Source of the DNA: Chondrosia reniformis
Taxonomy: Eukaryota > Porifera > Demospongiae > Chondrillida > Chondrillidae
NCBI GenBank assembly: GCA_947172415.1
Contig: OX359192.1
Span: forward strand, 560,501-624,500
Direction: 5' to 3'
DNA length: 64,000 nt
Shown here: positions 1-9,998 of the stretch, in pieces
Layout of the letters: each line of letters begins with the position of its first letter
Numbering within the stretch: the stretch's first letter is position 1
The notes under the pieces: model-generated
Seen by the model: the letters and a program-made list of their open reading frames with translations, nothing else
Database searches by the model: none
What the model was told of the DNA's origin: nothing
Translations under genes and position numbers: made by a program

Positions 1-132
1 AAACTAGAAATTAAATTAAGAATGAACATGATAACAGATGATTTATGCTTGAAAGTTAAGAGACTTATTATTCACAAACAATATTTTGAAACTGAACAAA
101 TTAGAATCACAATTGACAAGTTGCATACGTAC

Positions 133-2650
133 CTCTGTGGGCTTTAACAATCCTTTCATGTCTCTCAGCTGGCCAGCTCTGACTATCGAGGCACTGCCAC
201 TCTTTGGGGGATTCCTTGGGGGACTAATGACCTTCTTTGGGGGACTAGGGACCTTCTTTGGAGGACTGGTCTTGCTCCTGCCTTCCTTGATGGTGATTAT
301 GGAGTTCAAATATGCCTCATATTGCTTGCGAACTGTAAACAAGTAACAAAACAATATCGATCACAAAGATGGAAGTAGCATAGAGGTCACAGTTAAATAT
401 CTAGCAACCTGTGTTTCAAATATATTATATTAGTATTTGGACTAATTCAAGTAGCAGTAATCATATCTCATATCATATAGTCTTCAGTTACAGCGATGAT
501 GGTAGCAAGGTAAATGCATATATTTGTAACTAAACTTACTAAGCTCTTGCTTTGCGTCTTCCTTCTCCTTCCTACTTGCAGTGGTCGGGTAACCTACCCC
601 CTCTGTGAAGGGAACATGCATGATGCTGTAATACATGTTTACGAAGCATGCATATGGTGCATATAATAAACACATTGGATCATTTTGGACACACTAGCTC
701 TGAAATAGGTTAAATTCGAATAGTGTGTGACCATTTAATTATATTTAGGCATACATAAGTATTGAGAAGAATATGAGTATGTCCCTGGGCATATAATGTT
801 ATTCCTAATAACATTATATCCTCTATATAAGCAATAAACCTTGGAAAATAGCATATACATACGTATACTATTCCTTAGTCATATATTGATGTAGTAATAT
901 GGTATTTTAACACACTCCACTCCTCACCTCTGATTACTAGCTCCGTAGTCATCTTCCCAGCTACATACTCTGAGAGATACTGACCCTCCACCTCAGGTCC
1001 GGGGAGGTCTAGTTTGATGGTCTCCTTATAAGGCGGGTCCAGACACACCTCCACGTTGCTACACTTGACTGTATAGAACGTACCAATCTGAGAACATCAA
1101 ATAGGTCATAGCATCATAATACATGTATATGTAGGTATATATACAACTGTTTACATATAGATTTGCTATATATGAATACATATTTCATATAATATATACA
1201 TTTATCATTGTAAAGTAGTTTTATCTATAAATAAAGGGAAATCCCCTACAGCAGCTGATCTACCACTTACTGCTTGTGGTTGGTGGCACTTGATGGTGAT
1301 GTTCTCGCAGTTGTCTGCTGTGATGGTGGGTAGCTTGTCCTGAGGGTTAATATCAACCTCCACTCCACTACAGTTGATCATTTCCTGTGAGATGGAAACC
1401 AGGCAACGTAAAGTTCAGTACATGCAAAATTATTAATTTAATGATTGTTCAGATAGATCTGATGTTAGTGTATGTACATAGAGAGAACATCAATATTCTC
1501 CATAAATAAGAGTTGTGTACAATATTTATTGCTGTCTTTAGTTATGTAACAATTTGCATTTGTTACATCATGAGTATCCATTTTCAAGTAATTATGATTC
1601 CCATTTAAAGTGTTCACTTACAAACATTCCTGACACAATCTTGTCCTCCAGTTCTACAGTGACATCCTTGCACTTTTCTACGATGATGCAATTAATTTAA
1701 CGAGTTAACAGAGAGAGGGGGGAGAGAGGGGGAGAGAGGGGAAGAGAGAGGAAGAGAGAGGGAGAGAGAGGAAGAGAGAGGGAAAGAAAGGGAGAAAGAG
1801 GAAGAGAGAGGAAGAGAGGGGGAGAGAGAGGAAGAGAGAGGGAGAGAAAGGGAGAAAGAGGAAGAGAGAGGAAGAGAGGGGGAGAGAGAGGAAGAGAGAG
1901 GAAGAGAGAGGAAGAGAGAGGGAGAGAGATGAAAAACAGATTATCATTAACAGTTCTAGACAACTTGTACTTATGAGATAGGACCAAACAGAATACAGAA
2001 CATTGTACTTGCACTGCATACAGATTGCTATCTAGTCTCACAAAGCCAGACCATTTCCCTTGTAGGAGTGAGGGTCTGGCTGTACAAGACCATGTGTGTA
2101 TCAATCAGCTCCTTACCAAGAATGCACTTTGCTGCCTTTCCTCTCACGTGGACCTTACAAGAGGTACATGATCTCAAGTACATAATGTTGGCTGGTCCTG
2201 GGGAACAGGACAACTCCTCCCCCTCACGACCCACCTACATACACAGGACCAGCATCACATGTTGGCATGACAACCACAAGTATGCTTCTATCTGCAAACC
2301 TAGTCTGTGTGGACACATATAGTATATTGTCATAGTTTCATGTGTCTACTGTAGATGACTATGTTTATATGTCAATTTTCAAATGAGGTTACCCTAACTA
2401 CAGAATATGATTACGAGATATATATAATAAATATAAGTATATATGCATATATAAATGCATAAATTGAATAATTTTAACAGTAAATCTGTAATACGTATCT
2501 CCATCTCTTTTAGTTGCATACGCGATATATCGATATCTTATATAACTTTCGTACTTATATAATAGGTAGCTGATTACTTACAAATTCATTTTTCTGTTGA
2601 AATCGTTTCTGCAATACTGATAAAACATTGTTTCCTTCATTCGATGCCAT
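133..2650 (-). CDS. CAP C-terminal-like (C-CAP/cofactor C-like) beta-helix protein, 3' part outside window
   Basis: Seven exons join in frame: 2582-2650, 2117-2234, 1622-1677, 1271-1384, 928-1087, 540-602 and 133-332. They give 261 residues, starting MASNEGNNVL, with no stop before the left edge. Residues about 25-150 are short strands with regularly spaced Cys/Asn turns (SCTSCKVHVRGKA, KCKDVTVEL, INCSGVEVDI, PTITADNCENITIKC, KCSNVEVCLDPP). This is the pattern of the right-handed beta-helix that ends adenylyl cyclase-associated proteins, which bind actin monomers. Unlike canonical CAP there is no long N-terminal region before the helix. The helix is followed by a charged stretch (SRKEKEDAKQELS) and a Lys/Pro tail with repeated SPPKKV. 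The ATG lies in an AAAATGGC context. The fold assignment is a family inference; actin binding is not shown by the sequence. The next gene on this strand ends 282 bp upstream. Confidence 0.72.
1711..1929. repeat. GA-rich polypurine tract
   Basis: About 220 bp of almost uninterrupted G and A with (GA)n and GGGGGAGAG motifs. It lies in the intron between exons 2 and 3 of the CAP-like gene. The opposite strand is pyrimidine only, so Ser/Leu/Pro-rich readings across it are not genes. Confidence 0.9.
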
Positions 2651-2932
2651 TTTGTGATACAAAACTATTATACTGAACACTTTGCTTATGTGCACTGTGA
2701 AATCCCTTTAGGCTATTTATAGTGAAGAGTTCTTAAAATAGTAACATGACGATCACACATTACATAACAAGAAAAGTAGTCAAATTTAGTAACAGCTGCC
2801 AAATTTGGTCACAGTCATCCAGTGATATAGATCTGCAGTGTAGAGAGGTGAGTCAGGGTAAATAGAGAAGTGGGAGGGGCAGAGGAGGGGCACATGAACC
2901 ATTGACCACACTTCAACCATTATAACAAGCCA

Positions 2933-5900
2933 TTAACAAACCTTGCATGAATCCGATGGAAGAGGTGAAATATCTTCTTCTCCTATGGAAAATGTATGTA
3001 TTACAATGCAGTTAATACAACATGTATTCCATGTGTACATATAGTATATTTCACTGACCTATAAAGACTACTTGTCCACTGTGTAATACAACAGCGTCTG
3101 TAATCTTAATATCATCCTGATCAGGTTTGAATCTGACTATCTTGTTGCCTAGCAATAGCACACTGCAATCTGATTGGACTAAAAGCACGTCTGATTCCAG
3201 TACCACTATCTGCTTGACAGGTGAAGTGTTCTCGTTGGTGGGCACTTTTAGAATTCTAAAGAGTGTTCATATTTAAAATTATCAGCAGTTTTTATACCAA
3301 TTATGTTAGTACTTATTACAATGTATACAAAATGTCTGCAAAATTTATATACATCTACATAGTTAGTAAGTCTGCATATATGCTACTATATACGTATACT
3401 ATAACTATATGAATAATCGATGTACGTAATAATCAAACCACAAGTAATAATCAATGAAACATCATAAAGAGGGAAAACACGAAAGAAGCAATTGCTGGGA
3501 ATCGAACCCAGGACAGCTGGTTATATGTATGTGTAGTGGTACATTGTTACACTACAAAGTGAGGGTTATCGCATGCACTGACTTCAAAATGTGGTTGGTA
3601 ACTCTTTCTACTTCATTTTCACTTCTACTTCCATCCAGTTTAAAGAGGTTGCCCCTGCTATTACCAGCATAGAGGAGTGGATCAGTGTGGGAGTGACCAG
3701 AATGAAATGTGAGGCTTGTAATTGGAAATCCAAAACTGACAACAAAAAGCTGATCATAAATATCTGTAAACAAAAGTAAACAAACTCAAGTATGTAGGTA
3801 GACACAGCTGCTTTAACAATGTAGAGCAGTTGTACTATATATTCACTCCTTCAATCAGTCCATGAGGATCAAGCTATAATAATTATGGCCTAGTGGAGAA
3901 GAAGAAGAAAGTCTCTAGGACCTGTATCTTCACCCAAAGCTCTCACTATGTAGGCTTTTTTACAGAATAGGCATAGCATGTAGAAAAATGGTGTTAGATA
4001 TAGAGAGGATATGAAGTGTCTAAGATATCTCTACAGTTGACTGTTCACTATTGGTCTCCACAGAACTGACTTGATTTGAGGTCTGTCACAGCAACTACTC
4101 CATTCTGCTGTCCAACTGCCAGAAGTCCTCCTTCCTCACTGATAGCTGCACAGGTGATGGGGCTAGCCAGGGGGAATACCCTTTCTAGAACAGGTATCAA
4201 TTCTATACACATAAACAGAGGACCAGTTGATCTTTAACCTCATTCCATGCACACAAATGTATATATAGTGTACATGCCTAATTACATATATTTAAAGGTC
4301 CTTATGCAACTGTTATTCTGATATTGGACACATTTACTGTTGTAAGAGCTTTTTGCAATCAAATTTACATGAATGGAAAGTAGTGATTATACACTTAATT
4401 CTAAATCATTAAAATACTTCACAAATGAACATGAGGTAAAAAGTAAAGGATCTAACAGCAAGTAGTGACTACTCTACTCTGCCTTCACTGACAATAATCC
4501 TCCTACATATTTCAGATGTCAGGTAGTGAGAGAAGCTTAATATATACGTATATGCTACAGAGACCTGCCTCTTGCTGTAGCCAGTGTACACATACTAGAT
4601 ATGGAAAGTGGTTCATCCAAAACTGATCTACCAGACTGCCTGGTATGGCCATACCTTTAGCTTTAGGGCTGTGGGCTAGAGAGTACTGATGTAGTTTAGC
4701 TGTTTCCTTCCACCAAACTAGTACTGACCCTGCCTCAGGTGAATGTGTACCATTCTTGAAGTGCAAAAAGTGGCAATACGGAATGCTAAGTGAAAACAGG
4801 AAATACTCATGAACTCATGAATATCATTAATATATGAAAATGTGGGTGTGTCTGTACATAAATACCATTATCAAACTTAGTAGTAACAGTGACAGTATAT
4901 ATTAAGCTTCTCTCACTACCTGACATCTGAAATATGTAGGAGGATTATTGTCAGTGAAGGCAGAGTAGAGTAGTCACTACTTGCTGTTAGATCCTTTACT
5001 TTTTACCTCATGTTCATTTGTGAAGTATTTTACTGTTACTGTTACTGTTACTGTTACTGTGCCCCGCCCACCTGAAAGGAGCATCTCCTGTGAATGATAG
5101 AGATTCTGTGATGAAGTCTCTTCTCTCATGTAAGAACACCTTTAGTCTGCTATTGAAGTATGTTTCTGTTAAAATGTGTCTGTCTTCATTAGCAATGCAG
5201 TGTTTGGACTCTGAGAAGCCACTACAGAATAATGTAACACAATAACAGAGTAACACTCAAATTCCTTGCAGATGTTTTAATAACTATCAGTTATCATATG
5301 GAATATGTACAAACAGTGTTCCTGTCCTAGTATCACTTTTGATTAAATCATAATTTATTTAAATGAAAAGGGTTCTACTGACTTCACTAATAACCTATTT
5401 CTATTGGTATCTACATACATACATACGTAGGTATCCCTATGGCGTGATAATGTGCAGGTTACCTTGCTAGTGCCACAGAAGGGTCAGTGTCTGCTGATGG
5501 AGTGAGAGGAGGAGGAGACAGCAGGGAAAGTACAAGGAATGGTTTGTTCAGTGTCGCTGGGTCAGGTGGATCTACTGGATCGGCCTCTCCTCCCTCAACT
5601 GATGCATCCTGTCTTGCGAGGGTTGGTCTCAGCTGGGTACTCCATTGGAGAATGGGAATCTGATACACCTCCAGAACGTGAGATGCTACTAAGAGAACAT
5701 GTAACAAAGTTATATAGTTATAGTAAGTTATACTGTATATAACATATATATGTACCATAAATTATAGTTAGCATTTAGTTATATAGTTATAGTTAGTTTA
5801 TATACTAAGATAAGGTGTTCCCTGTAAGTATGATCAACCCTCAAACTACAGGTAATTTTAAGCTAAACCCTGATAGGTCAGATCACATGCTAAGGCCATG

Positions 5901-8518
5901 AGAATAATAATACATATTATATTCATACATACGTATGTACCTACGTATGTATGTACATATTCATACATATATATGTACATGCAAATCCCAAGTACGTACT
6001 GCACATATACATGGAAAGGACTTACATACAGTCAAAAGCTGATTTCAAACTACAGGTACGTAATTTTATATTTATACATGCACATCCCAAGTACTGTACA
6101 TATATGTACATACATATGGACTTATGTAGGGTCTCATCACTGTACTATACTGTATTGTACATGTATGTATACTCAAGAAATCAATCATCCACCTGGCAAG
6201 TACATACTCAACTACATACTAAACTACATACTAAACTACATACTAAACTACATACTAAACTACATACTAAACTACATACTCAACTACATACTAAACTACA
6301 TACTAAACTACTAATTTATAATTTTCAAATTACATTACCTCTTCCTTTGCAGACGAGAGCTAAGTGTGTAGCTCCCTTGGATAAGACACAATGAACAGGA
6401 TCTCTCTCTTCACCAGTTTCCACATCCTTCAAATGATAGATATCATTCTTGTGCATCAGATAGAAGTGGACACCTTTAGAAGACAATTCATAACTGTTCT
6501 CCGCCGAATGTGGCCAGTGTAGTAAATGCTTTGTATTGATATCATTGATTATAATAGCAGGGTCTAGCAGTTTTTTGTTAAACTCAATCTATGTATAGAC
6601 CTAACCCCATTAACCATAGTGACCATGAATATCATTAAATGTGACATACACTGAATATCATTAAACTAAGTTTGATTGATTAATGTGAATGGCCAAATAG
6701 AGGTGTTGGTCTACTCCCACACCAACGGCTCACACTGACTTCAGCTGGAATTTAATTTGCATATTCAAAACGTCCTTCATAGCAGGACAGCCATATATAA
6801 GGAAGCTAGTAGCTAAATATAAGCAGAATAGAGAAGTTGTAAAGAAGAGCAGAGGATGTGTAAATCAGTACTTACTGTACAGAAATTTAAGCTACTACAA
6901 CTGTTACTAGCTAGTATGTGGAGTTTAGTAATAAATATAGTAGAGTACATCAGATACCAAACAAGTTTTGAAGAAGTAGGACCTACAGACCCTTCAGCAC
7001 TAGTAGTTGGAACTGTACAGAGAGCTAGCAGGAGGAAGACAGGTGGTCCTTCAGCACTAGTAGTTGGAGCTGTACAACAAAGACCAGTTCCATATGTAAG
7101 GTACAGAAGAACTATTATCAATAACAGAGTGTTTGAAGTACCAGACAGTGAACTAGTCATTATGTGAAGAGTAAAATACTGAATGCAGAACCCTTATTAT
7201 AATTGTTACCCCTTGCTGAGTGTAAGAACTGTTAAACTGTTTGAGTGTGAGAGTCTCTAATTAACTAAGTACAAAATAACCAATTTATCTGTCATTGAAT
7301 GGAGTGAAAAGGAATGTTTATATTGCTGTTATATTATATACATTTTTGGATTAGAAAATAAGGAAATTTCATACATCTCTAAAATTGATACTTTGCTGAT
7401 AAATGTAATTCCTTCTCTTACAAATGGATATGCCTATCAAATAATATAAGCCAGTCTTAAGAAGGCCTTAAGGGTTATTCTTTGATATGGCAGGAATAAT
7501 GGTAGAACTACATAGTTAGACAAGAAACTGCATATCCATATGTGACTTGTGCAAAGGTAAACAAAATTTAGTTAAGTCAACTAATCTAAACTTTATCTAA
7601 ATATTTATCTAGACATAATTATTAAGTAAATTCATGACATTACCCAATATGGCAAGTTAGAGAGTCATATTCAATTAAAGTATAGGGAAATTACCCATAG
7701 TATAGCAATAACCAATCACAATCCAATCTATCTAACTATCTAACTAACTCACTAGCAAACATGACATATACCACACGGTGTCCGGTGTGTCATGACATAT
7801 ACCACCCACATGCAATTAATGCAGTATAGGGAAATTACCCATAGTATAGAGTAGGGTTACATGCTATATAGCTCTAAGCTCTATGTCTAAACCCGCATTA
7901 GAGTTCTTAAACTTCTTTCTTAGATTAAAAACAAGGACATTTCATACATACACATATAACACATACTTCTTAACTATAGATTGCAACGTCCTTTCACTAA
8001 ATGAATAACTCACCTTGCTTTAAAGCAGTGGCCACTACAGTAGTAGTATATTCTGACAGTCTTACTTCAGTACAGTCCATTGCTAGTACTTCCGGTGTGT
8101 CAGCACACTCCACCTTCTTCACTTCCGGTGTACCATCAGTAGAGAATGAGAGTATATATAGTCCATCAGTACAACCTGCAATAGCTAGTGTTGCATCAGT
8201 ACAGGAAGTACTACACAAGATGTTCACTTTGGAGATACTCAACTCTGTTTCAGTTCGAGAAATGGCCACTTTTGGTTTCATTGCTTCCTCCCTTCTGCTA
8301 ACCTCTCTCTGATTGATACGTTCCCACGTGATTGCGAGCAGACTTTGCAAGACCTCATCAATCATTCGAAACGGCTGCGGTAGTGTGTCCTTCCACAGTT
8401 CTGGATTCTGAATATAGTCTTCCGAACATTCCTTCCTCTCTGAAGACGTTGTAGAACTAATTCGATTGCTACTTTTCCTCGTGCTGCGTCGACTGGTCAT
8501 TTTAGCTGACAAGAACAT
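2933..8518 (-). CDS. WDR93: WD-repeat protein, WDR93-like, nine exons
   Basis: Exons 8014-8518, 6339-6563, 5463-5685, 5072-5221, 4655-4785, 4071-4202, 3583-3763, 3059-3255 and 2933-2982 join with matching phases at every junction to 597 residues plus stop. Residues about 45-60 carry LPQPFRMIDEVLQSLL, which I recall as the N-terminal signature of WDR93. Blade-like stretches follow (IAGCTDGLYILSF, THLALVCKGRASHVLEVY, SVLVWWKETAKLHQYSL, GLLAVGQQNGVVAVTDL, LLYAGNSRGNLFKL). Human WDR93 is somewhat longer (about 690 aa). The family is linked to motile cilia; no function is shown here. Met at 8518 or the better-placed Met at 8500 could start it; a short upstream ATG reading frame overlaps the first. 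It is divergent with VPS28. Exon 5 sits inside a perfect inverted repeat. Another propeller protein of cilia cannot be excluded. Confidence 0.65.
3485..3572 (-). repeat. tRNA-like (SINE-type) relic
   Basis: The minus strand carries a perfect RNA polymerase III B box (GGTTCGATTCC) in a T-arm-like CTGGG...CCCAG stem. About 45 nt upstream is an A-box-like TAGTGTAACAATG. D and anticodon arms do not fold cleanly, so this is not a working tRNA gene. It lies in an intron of the WDR93-like gene, just past exon 7. A more decayed relative seems to lie at about 19335-19420. Confidence 0.4.
3845..4005 (+). repeat. Dispersed repeat family, copy A (diverged)
   Basis: It shares the middle and end of a family found at 14786-14937, 34168-34310, 35876-35990 and 54683-54860. 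Landmarks are CTAGTGGAG, CCCAAAGCTCTCACTA and a tail like CATGTAGAAAAATGGTGTTAGAT. It lies in the WDR93-like intron between exons 6 and 7. No coding capacity is visible. Confidence 0.5.
4410..5032. repeat. Perfect 138-bp inverted repeat around WDR93-like exon 5
   Basis: The left arm is 4410-4547 and the right arm 4895-5032. By eye they are exact reverse complements over all 138 bases. The 347-bp spacer holds the whole of exon 5 (4655-4785) with both splice sites. In the pre-mRNA the arms would pair into a long hairpin with the exon in the loop. The right arm runs directly into a TTACTG hexamer array. No terminal signature of a known transposon is seen. Confidence 0.9.
5031..5061. repeat. TTACTG hexamer microsatellite
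   Basis: About five tandem TTACTG units abut the inverted-repeat right arm and end about 10 bp from the donor of exon 4 of the WDR93-like gene. Confidence 0.85.
6201..6312. repeat. 12-bp tandem array
   Basis: About nine copies of TACATACTAAAC lie in the WDR93-like intron next to the donor of exon 2. As 12 is a multiple of three, the array reads as a false LNYI peptide repeat. Confidence 0.9.
6856..7167 (+). CDS. Putative small nested ORF in WDR93-like intron 1
   Basis: This is a 103-codon ATG-to-stop frame on the strand opposite the host gene. A TATA-like CATATATAAGG lies at about 6789, 67 bp before the ATG. The predicted protein has a hydrophobic stretch near residues 10-30, an internal in-frame duplication (PSALVVGTVQ and PSALVVGAVQ, 57 bp apart) and a basic C-terminal half. 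I recognise no family. The neat promoter-ORF spacing and in-frame duplication are suggestive, but a chance frame in a transposon-like insert is equally possible. Confidence 0.2.
   Translation: MCKSVLTVQKFKLLQLLLASMWSLVINIVEYIRYQTSFEEVGPTDPSALVVGTVQRASRRKTGGPSALVVGAVQQRPVPYVRYRRTIINNRVFEVPDSELVIM
7679..7849. repeat. Paired direct repeats in WDR93-like intron 1
   Basis: A 27-bp sequence containing TATAGGGAAATTACCCATAG occurs at 7679-7705 and again at 7823-7849. Between them CATGACATATACCAC is also doubled (about 7760 and 7791). The surrounding 6600-7990 is otherwise AT-rich intron apart from the nested ORF above. Confidence 0.7.
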
Positions 8519-8591
8519 CGGCCATTTTGAAAAGAGTTGCTAAGTAAATATATTAACCCAATGAATTTAGTTACGTAGACGAAAGGAAAAA
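8519..8591. promoter_or_regulatory. 73-bp bidirectional promoter, WDR93-like / VPS28
   Basis: The two start codons diverge from this 73-bp gap, so both core promoters must sit in it or in the 5' ends of the genes. A GGCCATTTTG element (AAAATGGCC on the minus strand, YY1-like) lies at its left end, and the VPS28 ATG itself is in AAAATGGC. No TATA box is seen. Confidence 0.7.
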
Positions 8592-9257
8592 ATGGCTACG
8601 TTTGCGCAAGTTGGGTCTTTCTCTAACAATCAAACTACAAGAGAAGAATTGACCAAAGAAGTCAAGTTGTACAGTAACGCCAGAGAAAGAGAAGAGTACG
8701 ATAACAGAGCGGAATTGTTTGCTGTGATCCAGACGCTCCAAGCTCTAGAAAAAGCTTATATCAAAGACGCTGTCAAGCCCCAAGATTACACGAGAGAATG
8801 TACCAGACTCCTGGCCCAGTACGAGAGCGCCTTTAGACTGGTAAAGGACAAATTTGCCACTGTTGAAGAGTTTATGAAACGATACCTAATGGACTGTCCC
8901 GCCGCGCTCCAAAGGATAAAGGAAGGAAAGCCGATCACTCTGAAGGATGACAAGGGAAATATACGAAAGTTCATTGCGGATGCCGTATCTCTCTTTATCA
9001 CGACTATTGACAGAATTAGGCTGGAGATTCGAGCCGTGGATGAGCTGTACCAAGAGTTGAAGGAATTGCATGAGACCCTCTCCCGTATGAGTAATATGCC
9101 ATCGGACCACATCTCAAGGGTGAAGGTGAAGGACTGGCTGGACAAACTGACCAGCATGAGAGCCAGTGACGAGCTGACAGACGAACAAGCTCGCCAAATG
9201 CAATTTGATCTTGAAACTGCACTTGCTGACTTTCAAAGATTTTTGGATGAAAATTAA
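8592..9257 (+). CDS. VPS28: VPS28, ESCRT-I subunit
   Basis: A single uninterrupted frame of 221 residues, the same length as human VPS28. It shows the family landmarks: [74 protein letters not shown] and the C-terminal [21 protein letters not shown]28 bridges TSG101/VPS37 (N-terminal part) to ESCRT-II (C-terminal four-helix bundle) when ubiquitinated cargo is sorted into multivesicular endosomes. All blocks are intact. It is intronless here, while its neighbours are rich in introns. The poly(A) signal is about 20 bp past the stop, so the 3' UTR is very short. Confidence 0.97.
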   Translation: MATFAQVGSFSNNQTTREELTKEVKLYSNAREREEYDNRAELFAVIQTLQALEKAYIKDAVKPQDYTRECTRLLAQYESAFRLVKDKFATVEEFMKRYLMDCPAALQRIKEGKPITLKDDKGNIRKFIADAVSLFITTIDRIRLEIRAVDELYQELKELHETLSRMSNMPSDHISRVKVKDWLDKLTSMRASDELTDEQARQMQFDLETALADFQRFLDEN

Positions 9258-9278
9258 ATCTTGCTTGAAATTAAAGCA

Positions 9279-9284
9279 AATAAA
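9279..9284 (+). terminator. VPS28 poly(A) signal
   Basis: AATAAA, 21 bp after the VPS28 stop codon, followed by T-rich sequence. Confidence 0.7.
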
Positions 9285-9654
9285 ACTTTTCTTATTCTTC
9301 TTATAATATTATGTTAAAAGAAGTGTTTATGTATATACAAAATAACAGATTTGCTTGTAAATTACTGTAGTTGTATTCATAATGTTATTGGCTGTCTATA
9401 TGTACGTAGTACAGTGATCGAAGCTATCTAAAGATATAATAGGTACTATTCAATGGACTGAAATCTTCAATACATGCAATAATTTAGAATATTAATTTTC
9501 AAATTCATGGAATATATATATATAAAATGTACCCATGATACAACAAAGTATGTACGTATATATGCATGATTTCCACATGTGAAGAATAGCTAACCTTCAT
9601 TCATTTAAGACCATCAGTACACAAGGATTAGTTTGTTATCTGTTTAATGACAGA

Positions 9655-9998
9655 TGATCCACTCTTGATAGAGGGTCATAGCATTGTACCAGATACCGTC
9701 ATTATCTCTGTTGATAATGGAATAAATCATTCACTTCACTACTGTTACATCAACTAGTTCCTAGACTCACATTCCTTGCACATTTTTGAGATCATTGCCC
9801 AAGTGCTGCTCTTTGGGTTACATACTCTTTGGCTGTAAGTTTATCTATACGTATCCATGTATTTGTCATAAACTTTACAACTGGCAGGGACGTCTAAACA
9901 TCTTGGTGCTGTCTGTAGCAATACCCATTTTCATTCGTCCCTTTTCCATTTAAGCCACTGGCAACCACGCTCCAGTTTCTGGATCATATCTCTCAACC
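9655..9998 (-). pseudogene. Decayed kelch-repeat fragment
   Basis: Read leftwards from 9998, the minus strand gives VERYDPETGAWLPVA, then a stop, then MEKGRMKMGIAT. Near 9800 it gives CNPKSSTWAMISKM. These match two successive kelch blades (VERYDP...W...M). Stops and frame changes interrupt the rest, and the Gly-Gly turns of a working blade are missing. A TTTCAATTAG acceptor-like site precedes the first blade. No BTB or BACK part is seen nearby. Confidence 0.6.

Noticed and set aside
3485-3572. Working tRNA gene
   Set aside because: B box is perfect but the acceptor, D and anticodon arms do not pair properly.
8519-8591. RFX X-box expected for a ciliary gene
   Set aside because: Only a half match (GTTGCTAAGTAAA) is present; the second half departs from consensus.
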